Shown in pieces: positions 1 through 9,400 of a stretch of DNA of 64,000 nucleotides. Each line of letters opens with the position of its first letter. Position 1 is the stretch's first letter. The DNA comes from Mya arenaria (Eukaryota > Mollusca > Bivalvia > Myida > Myidae), in the NCBI RefSeq assembly GCF_026914265.1, contig NC_069134.1, positions 11,327,758 to 11,391,757 of the forward strand. The letters are read 5' to 3'. Below the pieces are notes generated by a model, which was not told the DNA's origin, ran no database searches, and worked only from the letters and a program-made list of their open reading frames with translations. The position numbers and the translations under genes were made by a program.

Positions 1-351
1 TAACAATCTTATTTTTTTGTCTGCCTGCCAACCACTGAAATAATTAGTTATGTACAATGATCATGTTGTCTTACAATATAATAGATGTTATTTAAATGAA
101 TTAAAAAAAAGTATTAAGAGTGATCTAGAGGTACACAAGTTGTTGTCTGCCCAAGATGTTTTGGGTTGAAACCACACATGGGGTCATTCCTATGCCCTCT
201 CAAAAAGGACACCAGTTACATGGCTTTTTCTTTGCGAAGATTCTTATCAGCTTACAAAAAGCAGCTAAGCTAAAATGTATAACCACTAGTTAGTATGAAC
301 TCTATCAAAAATACTTTCCTCCAAATATCAAGTACGTACTTTGTTGTTAAG

Positions 352-3300
352 GTTGAGGAGATGCCCTTCTTGTTGACCAAGGCTGGGGAAAAGGATCGGC
401 TCCTTGTGTACATCAGCAACCTCCAGGTGTTCAATATACTCTCACAGAGTGAGGAGGGCACCTTCGAACTCATCAAGGCGTGGAGATATGTAAGCCTATC
501 TTCATATATCATATTCATTTTCTAGCTTGCAGATGGTTTAAAGAAGTAAAGCTCATTGTATAAACTTGAATAAGTTGTACACATGTTATCTTCAGGGTTG
601 TTTGCATATCTTAATCATTTGATTGGTCAATAGTAATTTGTTGATAAATATTGACCAATCAGTAGCATTTTGGCAAACTTTGACTAAATTAAAAAGTTAA
701 CCAGTTTTATTTAATTGGCAGCAGCATATTGGCATAGTTCTAGTATTGTTGGCAAAGATAGTTTTGGCCATAATATTTTATTCAAAAACAATTACTATTC
801 AATGATTTCTAAAAAAACTTACACACTTGTTCTAATAACAAGCCATAACATTGTCAAGTTATGCCCCATGGCCAATTGAAAAATGGACGAGCATGGAGCT
901 CTCATGTTTATGCACGCTTTGTGATATGTGCTGTATGATGGAACTTGTATACACTATTGAGTTGTTATAAAGATAGTGAATCCTTGCATATTTTTACAGA
1001 ACAGTTGTTCTGAATATTTCACTTACTATCACTAAACATCTCTTAACAACGTAATGCAAACTTAATACCTTCCAAGAGCTATTTTATAAATAAAACACTA
1101 CATTATGAAATAAATATGAAAGCAGTCGTAACAATTTTTTGCTACAGCAAGTTCAAGCATTGAATAACACCTAACATGTTTCTCAAAACTTATTCTTGTT
1201 AAAGAAAACTCAACCATTATCCTGTTTTTTTCATGATTTTCTCCAGCTGGGAGATTTGTCGAAGGCTGAGACAGCTTACCTCGAGAAACTGGCTGATATT
1301 CCCATGACTCACATCTATCAGGAATTTGATTACTACAGTTCCCTCTATGGGTATGTTGGCATTTTGTTTTGTACTGGCTCTTTTATTCATCTTTTACATG
1401 ATGCATATTGATCTACCTGTGTCTTACTGTTGTGGGCACTTACATGTGTTTGCTGACTATACTGCCTTCTTCATTTATAAACAAACCACCTTCAACTGAC
1501 CATTAATTTTAGATTATTCTTTGCTATAGCCATATTTTTATGGTAAAATAGCCACATAGCTTTACCGTTTGTACCGGTTTTTTATTCCTTGGCTTGTCCA
1601 AATAATGCAAATGAAGTAAATTGCAGGCGTTTGGGCCATTTCTTCCTGCAAGTTGGTCTGGTGGAGGCAGCGCGTAATGTTTACACAACCCTTGTTGAGC
1701 AGCTGGAGCATCAATACGGGGCATCACATGGCACCATCGTGTACAGCGCTAACACACAGTTATACACATACAGGTGTAAACATCCAGATGTTATTAAGGT
1801 AAAAATTGTTGTAGTAAAGGAAACCTTCAATATGATGGGCATCACACTAGGCTATTGTGAACAACGCTCACAAACAGTCATACACATACAGATGTAAACA
1901 TACTGCTGTCAATAAGGTAAGGTCTAAATAAAGGAAAGCCTTGAAAGAAGGGGCGTCACATGGAACAATTGTGTACAATGCCGACGAACATTCACACTGG
2001 GTACACAATCATGCAGGTGTCAACAGCCCTTTTTACATACATAAAAATTGATGTATGTGTGTAAAAAGTATATTTACAAAGTTGTAAGTGGAGTGACCTG
2101 TACAAAGGTTGTAAGTGGAGTGACCTGTACAAAGTTGTTAGGGGAGTATACTGTACAAACTTGTTAGGGGAGAATACTGTACAAAGCTGTAAGGGGAGTT
2201 TACTGTACAAAGTTGTTAGGGGAGTATAATGTTCAAAGTTGTAAGGGGAGTATACTGTACAAAGTTGTTAGGGGAGTATACTGTTCAAAGCTGTAAGGGG
2301 AGTATACTGTACAAAATTGTAAGGTGAATGAAATGTACTTTTCACAAGTTTTATGGGTGCATATGGCTGGTCAACTTGTCCCTCTGTACACACTATCTTG
2401 TACATGCTTCATTTCCAAAATCCCTGGTCAGATCTGGATGAAACTTCACAGGATTGATTAAAAACAATGTATATTAAAATAAAGAATACTGTTATATGAT
2501 AATTAATAATTTCAATAAAATAATTTTAATATATGGATCATGTTTGGCAAGTAGTCGCTTAGTTAGCTAGATTTTCATCGAATATTCTGGGTACATGAAT
2601 GGCGTAAACCTTGCTGGCGGGTTTTCGACCCGTTGTTAACAAATGTTTGCGTGTCACAAACTTTTTTTATTCGATCTTTGTGAGACTTGGTCAGAATATT
2701 TGTTTTCATGATATTTAAAATCAGTGTGAATATTGGTCATCCCTGATAAAAAAAAATAGGTAACTAGCTCAAATATTGAGACATTTTGTGTTAATATTTC
2801 TTATTCCTCTCACAAAATTATTAAGTGTTCATTTAATCTTCAAGAAACTCAGTCAAGTGTTCATTCAATCTTCAAGAAACTCAGTCAGAATATTTCTCAG
2901 CATGAATAGGACCATTGTTAATATGGGTCATTTCCGGTAAAAATCAGGTCACTAGGTCATATAATGTTTATTCAGACTTCATGAAGCTTGGTCAGAATGT
3001 AAGTCAACATGATATTTAAGACCAATGGGAATATTTGTTGTCTGGCGTCAAAAACTTGGTCACTAGGTCAAATCATAATACAAAATTCTGTGTTCAAGTG
3101 TCAAATTTGTTATTCTTAAATACAACAGTGCTTTATATCCAATCTTTTAGAAACTCAAGAATATTTCTGAGCATGACACCAAGGAACATATGTGAATATG
3201 GGTCAGCAGCATTTACTTTTTCCTCTTTTAGCATATATCCTACTGCAAAATCTCATTTGTCAAATGAAAATATAGCTTTAATGTTTCCACATCAAGGCGT

Positions 3301-5330
3301 TCACTCCGACTATTTTGCACAGAGTTATGGCCCTGTATTTATTTTTACAATATAGTTTACTTCAAGATGTTTGTGTGCACCTAATCTACAAACCCGGCCC
3401 TATCAATTCTATTAAAGCTGAGTTTTGTTATACCAAAGTTAACACTATTTGCTAAAAAAATGTCAAAATTGCAATTTGCAACCCTTCAGAAATCCTGGTA
3501 TTTATCTCTCTAGAGTGTTCTTTTTGACGAAGTTGAAACACCTATGATAAATTAAAAGGATGGGAATGGCAGCTTACTCTGCCTTGTCACTTGCCGGAGG
3601 TTGTCAGTGGTCTTAAAAGTCAATCGAAATATACAACCATTTGCTATTGTTGATTGAAGAAATCCCTTTATTGGTCAATTGAATGGAATGGTTGAATGAC
3701 AACCAGCATCATGTTAACTAGTGTCTAATTGGTATCCTCAGAGCCTGATAAAGCTGGGTGAAGTGTACTACAAGATTGGGGCCCTCGATGATGCCATAGA
3801 GGTGTACACTGATGCCATAAACCGGCAAAACCGCATAGAGACACCTGCACACAAACTACAGGTAGGCCTGTTAAAGAAATGTATAAAATATATTAATGTT
3901 GAGTGCTGCTTTTTGATAAACTGAGAAAAACAGGGATCTGCTTGTTGTTGATTGCCTAAGAAAAAACAGATGAGTGTTGGGATCTGCTTGTTTTAGATTG
4001 CCTAAGACAATCAGATGAGGGTGGGGATCTGGTTGATGTAGATTGCCAAAGAAAAAACAGAGGAGGGCTGGGATCCACTTCTTGTAGGTTGCCTAAGAAA
4101 AAACAGTTTAGGGTTGGGATCCGCTTGATGGAGATTGACTAACAAAAACAGACGAGGATTGGCATCTGTGTTGTGGATTGCCTTAGAAAAACAAATGCCT
4201 AACTACACAATTAATCTTGGTTATTAGAATGAAGCATTTATCATCTAATCTTTAGTCTTGTCTGATGTAGTAGTTATCCATTCCAGCTATGTGAGGGACT
4301 TCTTGGCTTGGCCACAGTTTATGTTGGCAAAGAGAACATGGCTGAGGCAAAGAAACTGCTCTCACGATCACTGGAACTCTCCACCAAAATACTCGGCAAG
4401 AAGCACCACTTTGTGGCATCAACTTTCACAAGGGTAGGATTATCATTTCAGAGGGAAATTTACATAATTGCAATATTGAATTAGTAAGTTATATCTGCAC
4501 CATATTGTCTTTTTAAAGTATTATAACAGACTGAATATTTACAAAAAAGTATGGCTATATTGAATCAATGATATGAAAGTACAATATAGTCTACTCTATA
4601 CTGTGTGAGCATACTAGTATATATATTGTACCTTGCCTTGTCGACTTTAAATAAAACTTAATTTACATCTTATTACTTTTGTTTCATCTTTATTTCATTT
4701 CAATACATGTACAATTTGTAAATATTGTTTACAAGATACCCTGCATCATTATAATTTATATCATATCTCCCCTGTTCTTCTCCCAGTTGGGCCAGCTATC
4801 ATACCGCCAGGGGCGTATAGAGGAGGCTCTTGCGTACTTCCTCCAGGATTTGAAGGTGACACGTAGCGAGGTTGGCACATTCCATCCAAGAACGGCCATC
4901 GTGCTAAATGAGATTGCACTTGTGTTTGACGACAGGAATGATGAGCTGGCGGTGAAACTGTACGAAGCTGCACTCAAGATCTTCCTGGAGACTTATGGCG
5001 ATAAATACATCGGCACTGGAATCATCAGGTAAGTTTTGAAGGTTTTTTTGCTTTTTTACTGTGCTAGAATTAATATTAATTATAATCCAATTTTGGCGGC
5101 AACTTTTATCTATATTATTCTACCTGTAACCACATACTAAATTGCTTTTTAACCATTTTTTATGTTTTCCCAGGTACAACCTTGGAGCATTCTACTTTGC
5201 TCAAAACTACTTTTCAAGGGCGCATTACCAGTTTGAGAAATCATACGCCATACTAAACAGCTTTCTGAGTGAGGACCATCCTGACACCAAGGCTGCCAAA
5301 GAAGCTTTGGAAACTGTCAAAAATATTTAG
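352..5330 (+). CDS. Tetratricopeptide-repeat protein, C-terminal part (5' end outside window)
   Basis: Seven exons join in one open frame: 352-489, 1247-1350, 1627-1773, 3744-3861, 4287-4433, 4787-5028, 5174-5330 (TAG). They give the last 350 residues. Exon 4 starts at 3744 (after AGAG) because a start at 3742 would bring in a stop. The protein is helical, with repeated TPR-like helix pairs, for example LIKLGEVYYKIGALDDAIEV in exon 4, LGQLSYRQGRIEEALAYF in exon 6 and YNLGAFYFAQNYFSRAHYQF in exon 7. The first exon, with DRLLVYISNLQVF, resembles the segment just before the TPRs in NACHT/TPR proteins of the nephrocystin-3 type; that resemblance is from family knowledge and I could not test it. 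TPR arrays act as protein-binding scaffolds. No catalytic residues are visible, and any NTPase domain would lie upstream of the window. The frame is intact and every internal exon has AG/GT borders. Exact family is uncertain. Confidence 0.8.
490..1626 (+). other. Introns 1-2 of the TPR gene
   Basis: AT-rich intron sequence at 490-1246 and 1351-1626. The window's first 351 bases are also intron. I see no repeat family or second gene in these stretches. Confidence 0.6.
1718..2025 (+). repeat. Tandem copies of the exon 3 end and donor in TPR intron 3
   Basis: The last part of exon 3 plus its donor (from about 1718) recurs twice downstream, at about 1835-1947 and 1949-2025, with a period near 115 bp. 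Shared words include GGCATCACA/GGCGTCACATGG, TACACATACAG followed by a TGTAAAC word, and ATAAGGTAA. The copies are diverged. Only the first belongs to the coding frame I could join. Confidence 0.7.
2082..2330 (+). repeat. Minisatellite, unit about 26 bp, in TPR intron 3
   Basis: About nine units built on TACAAAGTTGTTAGGGGAG with small changes (AAGCTGTAAGGGG, TTGTAAGTGGAG). The array lies entirely inside the intron. Open frames across it are by-products of the period. Confidence 0.85.
2540..3330. repeat. Degenerate interspersed repeat in TPR intron 3
   Basis: Recurring words such as GGTCACTAGGTCA (about 2947 and 3057), GGTCAGAAT and CTTCAAGAAACTCAGTCA occur at irregular spacing. A 33 bp duplication sits near 2823-2887. 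The style matches old interspersed repeats I associate with bivalve genomes. The 106-codon open frame here is not protein-like. Confidence 0.45.
3936..4195 (+). repeat. Minisatellite, unit about 45 bp, in TPR intron 4
   Basis: About six diverged units built on GGGATCTGCTTG then ATTGCCTAAGAAAAAACAG. The array sits between the donor after 3861 and the exon beginning at 4287. It shows no clear copy of the exon 4 edge. Confidence 0.75.
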
Positions 5331-5990
5331 CTCTCTGCATTGTTAGATTTGTGTAACGATTCATCAAAGAAAACATATGATTATTTATGATTTTGTCTTT
5401 GGACTTACTGCTTACTGTTTGGTTTTGTCTGTGTTAGAAACATGTGGTCAGTGCCTTTAGGTTTGTAAATACTTTGCTTAAGCCTTACATGTACTGTGGC
5501 AAAGCTACACACATTTTTATACCACATAAACTCATATAAAATTGTGTGTAGCTCTGCCTTATACAAACCAGCTGTTACATTTATATATTTTTTTTTATAA
5601 TGAAGTCATATAGCATCATTTACAGTATACTAGAACTGTTCATTAAGATTTTTTGAGCTATGTTTTTTTTTCAAAGTGACTTGTTTGAACGAAATGATTT
5701 TTAAAATACTCAAATATATTCAAAATACTCTAATTTATAGTTAAATATTTCTTAAGTTTAATTGTTTTGTAGTTTATTTTTGTTATTAAGTTAATTATAG
5801 TCTTTAGAATTATTGCTGATTTCTACATTATGAAAATGTAACTCTTCCATTTTGCAAAAGTTCTATACTGCATGAGTACTGAAAATTAATCATCACATTA
5901 ATTTTAGTTCTAGCCAGTTTTTAATTGGGAATTCCAATTTTGCCTAGAAACGAACAAGAATGCTTTAGAAAAAATAAAAAGAATATTAAC
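5331..5990 (+). other. 3' untranslated region of the TPR gene
   Basis: AT-rich sequence after the TAG at 5328-5330. An AATAAA at 5973-5978 is the clearest poly(A) signal. Where the transcript really ends is inferred. Confidence 0.5.
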
Positions 5991-6165
5991 ATACAATCAT
6001 ATTAACATACAATCATATTTAGTAATAACTGCTGTCTACATTTTCTCAGTATTACCCAACTAAAGACTTATCTACTATTCTATGATATTGTAGATGCAGA
6101 TAGCTCTACTTGTATCATTAAAATGTTCTACAATGAATAGATTTATGTTTTTGTATATCAGCCCC

Positions 6166-6351
6166 CATGTAGATTCCTTTGACGTTGAACAAGCTGCACT
6201 TTTGTCGGTAGTCGAGAGTCTCTACACAGCAAATGGCGACATCGAGCCCGTTGAAAGAGCCTTTGACACAGACATAATGCTCTTTCATGCAATCGCAACA
6301 CAGAATAACAAGTTGAACAATAAGCAGATAATTATGTTTACTATGACATAA
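6166..6351 (+). other. Unassigned candidate exon or coding remnant
   Basis: A short, relatively GC-richer open stretch follows an acceptor-like TTTTTGTATATCAG and runs to TAA at 6349-6351. It encodes an acidic segment containing DSFDVEQAALLSVVESLYTA. It could be an alternative last exon of the TPR gene, a transposon remnant, or chance. The opposite strand is also open. I do not recognise the protein. Confidence 0.2.
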
Positions 6352-6439
6352 CATTTTGTTATGTTGCATATAAAATAGAGGTGCAGCTCCAATATTATCT
6401 TGTTCTCAATTTATTAATGTACCAACAGTACTTATTTCA

Positions 6440-6600
6440 ACTTGAGTGTGACCTTGACCTTTGAAGAACAAGCCTGGGTATTGTGTGTTACATGCCACCT
6501 GATCATTGTGAACCTTCATGGCAAGTTTTTTGAAAACTCTTAATGATACAGCCCACTACAAGCAGGCTTGACAAAAACTGTAAGGCCCTTGTTAAATAGA
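6440..6600. repeat. Interspersed-repeat-like fragment
   Basis: Contains TGACCTTGACCTTTGA and a following stretch about the 'CTTCATGGCAAGTT' word, a pattern I recall as common in bivalve intergenic DNA. Boundaries and family cannot be set from one copy. Confidence 0.3.
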
Positions 6601-7044
6601 CAATTTTTTAACTAATTCAATTAAATTAATGTTTGATATTTTATGGATGAATGTTATTAAGTACTCTTTTTGAAAAAATCAAACATCCCAATAAAAAACG
6701 TAACAAGAGCAATAGCATTCTAATTATGCCTTTCAAAAGAATTACTTCTACAGTGTCTGAAGCTATTTGAATGGCACTCATGGATGAAAAACTCCAAAGC
6801 AAGAGAGAAAAGCACATGATTTTTGGTCCGATTTCAACATTTCAAGCAGTCTTACAAATTTTCATCATGCTCATGATTTCTTATACCTCAAGAAACATTG
6901 TAACTCATATTGGATAAGACTGGATCTGAACTGTTTCATAGTTGACAACTTAATTTAAACATATTTACTTTATTATGAAAAAAGATATTACAACATTATA
7001 TTAATCACTCTCGTTGGCACGATTTTACACGAGTGTGGTCTTGT

Positions 7045-7185
7045 GTTGTGGAGGAAACTGGAGGAAACCCACTTCTCCAGCTTGGTTACCACAAACCAAA
7101 CTCACATGCGCCAAGGCTTGGAAACGAACCCAGGTTGCCTATGTTTAAAGTGAGTGCGGTAACCACTGCATTAACTGGACAACTA
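7045..7185 (-). mobile_element. tRNA-derived SINE fragment, minus strand
   Basis: Read on the minus strand from about 7183, the sequence looks like a tRNA head: an A-box-like TTAATGCAGTGGTTACCGCA and a B-box-like GGTTCGTTTCC. A non-tRNA body follows, containing GGTTTCCTCCAGTTTCC. The head does not fold into an intact tRNA. The 81-codon plus-strand frame across it is not a gene. Confidence 0.5.
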
Positions 7186-7858
7186 TGTGTATGCTGCCCA
7201 CCTGGCATGGGGGATCCAGAAGTTTCACAAAGATCTGTTAATATTTGTAGACTTAACACAATCATTTCTATGATTTAATAATTATTATTCATTAATCATC
7301 TTTTTCACAGATTTTTTTTTAAAAATATGTTAGATATGAATGGATTAAACAACAAGTGTCAGTATTCAAGGGCAATAAATGTTAACAAGCGTGCACACAG
7401 AAGAGCAGATGAATGGACATAACATCAACATTTTTTTCATAAAATAACGTACCTATTAGCTTATGAGCTGCATCGCGCAATTTCGGGCCATCGGACATAC
7501 ATTTGCTTTCAATGTTTTATTGTGTTTGTTTCAATCAAATGACATTTCGGTAAGTAATCCTGAAAAGTTTATATTGATATTACTACAGTTGCCTTAAGGG
7601 ACTCGTTCATAGTATGTAAAATCCACTTTTTACGTAGCTTTTTTTCTATTACGAAATAAAGTGTGGCAAATCATTAGGAGTGTTAAAACTAAGATACTGC
7701 TGTCAGGAACCCAACAAATGTTGATATATGCTAAAATATTGTCTTTTAAGTCCACAATTGCATAATTTATAACCAAACAATTGCAATTGGTTGAATTACA
7801 TTATCACATGATGCTACCAATGTTTTCAAAAAAGGTATAAATATCCATCAGCTTATTT
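7186..7858. other. Intergenic, no feature seen
   Basis: AT-rich DNA between the two SINEs. No coding frame, RNA gene or repeat that I can support. Confidence 0.5.
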
Positions 7859-8159
7859 AAGGTTCCCGTGAAAAGGTCTACCCGGTTAGCTCAATCAGTA
7901 GAGCGTTGGACTCTGAATCGGATAACCCGGGGTTCGATTCCCGGGCGGACAAGGTCACATCTGTTGTGATTGGTTATGAAATCCTTTCTACGACCATTTG
8001 CACTGTACCACTGCCCCTGGCATGTACAGAAGTTGTCAGTTTCTTGCAGAGGTGAAGGCACCTAGTACTGGTTCTGCCCAGGATAGGTGTGCGGTGGTTG
8101 AACTGACCCTTCAATGTTCTAAAAATATAAACTACTAACACCACCAAAAGGTTCCTGTG
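7859..8159 (+). mobile_element. tRNA-derived SINE with target-site duplications
   Basis: A 277 bp body (7871-8147) lies between two copies of AAGGTTCCYGTG (7859-7870 and 8148-8159), one difference in 12, which read as target-site duplications. The body starts with a tRNA-like head having an A box (TAGCTCAATCAGTAGAGC) and a perfect B box (GGTTCGATTCC). The anticodon loop reads CTCTGAA, so the ancestor was probably tRNA-Gln(CUG)-like. Acceptor and anticodon stems carry mismatches and a non-tRNA body follows, so this is a SINE, not a working tRNA gene. Confidence 0.75.
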
Positions 8160-8901
8160 GGTGAGTGGATAAGGTATCGGTTTTCTATTTTTATTAAGTC
8201 ATAACGAGAGCAGTGGTTGCTACGGAAACATTGCCAAGAATATGATGTGCCAATGACAATTATTTTATGAATAGAAGTTTAAAAGATTTTCTAAATCACT
8301 GGAAAAATCATTTTCCAATTTTATCTTAACCTCAGTTTCTACATCCCCTTTATCACCTTTTACCTCCCCATTAACTATTAATGAGCCATGTGGCTCATAT
8401 ACCCTTGCACTTACTAATCTCCAATCTAATGAGAGGTTAATGTTCAAGTTTCATTTCCTATAAGTGTTGATATATGATGTCAGCAATGTACATTTTGTAT
8501 GGAATCAGAAATCCTATAAAAGGCTATATACAGTAAGCTACAAAGAAATACATCACTTCTTCTAAGAGGAATTTTACAGTCAGAGTTATAAGAGTGCAGT
8601 TTTTTCTGTAAGAACTACAAACAGCATTAAAATACAGAATTATTGGAAGGAGGCATATTATGAAAGGAAAATTACAAAAAAAGAACTATTTTCTTACCAC
8701 CTGTATCAGTATAAACATGCACATATTTACACAATGAGCTAAACGTGATACAGGACATCAAAAAAGTGTCCTATCATAATTATCTTCTATATTTCACTCT
8801 TCACCTCATTTTGCCTCCCCATTGTCACTCTTCATTACATTTTTTGCCTCCCCTCCATTACTCTTCATCTCACTTTTTACGTCCCAATTGTCACTCTTCA
8901 C
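8160..8901 (-). other. Presumed 3' flank of the NADAR gene with extra tail-like repeats
   Basis: On the minus strand, repeats like the protein tail continue past the stop at 8902 to about 8785, interrupted by stops. Another tail-like segment (GEVKGDKGDVETEVKIKLEN, about 8300-8370) ends at a stop at 8265-8267. It may be an old or alternative C-terminus. A minus-strand AATAAA lies at 8189-8194. Confidence 0.4.
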
Positions 8902-9400
8902 TTAATTTTTTACCTCCTTTTCATCACTCTTCATCTCACTTTTTACCTCCCCTTTATCACTTTTCACCTCCTTTTTTTCCTCTCCATCACTCTTCATCCC
9001 AGTTTTTACCTCTCCCTTACCACTATTCTCCTCACTTTTTACCTCCCTTTTATCACTCTTTGGCCCACTTTTAACCTCTGCTTTATCTCTCTTCAACTCA
9101 CTTCCTCCAACCTGTTTAACCTCACTTTTTGCCTCCCTGTTATCTTTCTTTGCCCCACTTTCTAACCTTTTATCACTCTGTACCTCAATTTTAACCTCCC
9201 TTTTAACAACAGCTTTTTCTCTCTTTCCCTCATGCTTAACCTCCCTTTCATCCCTCATTTCACTTTTTAAATCCCCTTTATCTCTTTTCACCTCACTTTT
9301 TACCTCCATTTTATCATTCTTCTCACATTTTACCTCCCCTTTATCTTTCTTCACCTCAATTTTAACCTCCCCTTCATTGCTTTTGACTTCACTTTTCTCC
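8902..9400 (-). repeat. Coding minisatellite for the charged NADAR tail
   Basis: Repeats of roughly 30-36 nt encode an 10-12 residue unit of the form EVKSEVKSDKG, about 15 times. On the plus strand it looks like a pyrimidine-rich CCTC/TCACTTTTT array. It is very rich in Lys and Glu and almost free of hydrophobic residues, so it is probably disordered. Confidence 0.75.

Noticed and set aside
3035..3355. 106-codon plus-strand frame in TPR intron 3
   Set aside because: It overlaps degenerate interspersed repeat sequence and has no protein-like pattern.
7871..7950. Functional tRNA-Gln gene
   Set aside because: A and B boxes are present, but acceptor and anticodon stems have mismatches and the tRNA-like part is followed by a SINE body with target-site duplications around the whole.
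8745..9074. Plus-strand Ser/Pro/His-rich frame at 8.7-9.1 kb
   Set aside because: It is the complement of the minus-strand Lys/Glu tail of the NADAR protein and has no independent support.
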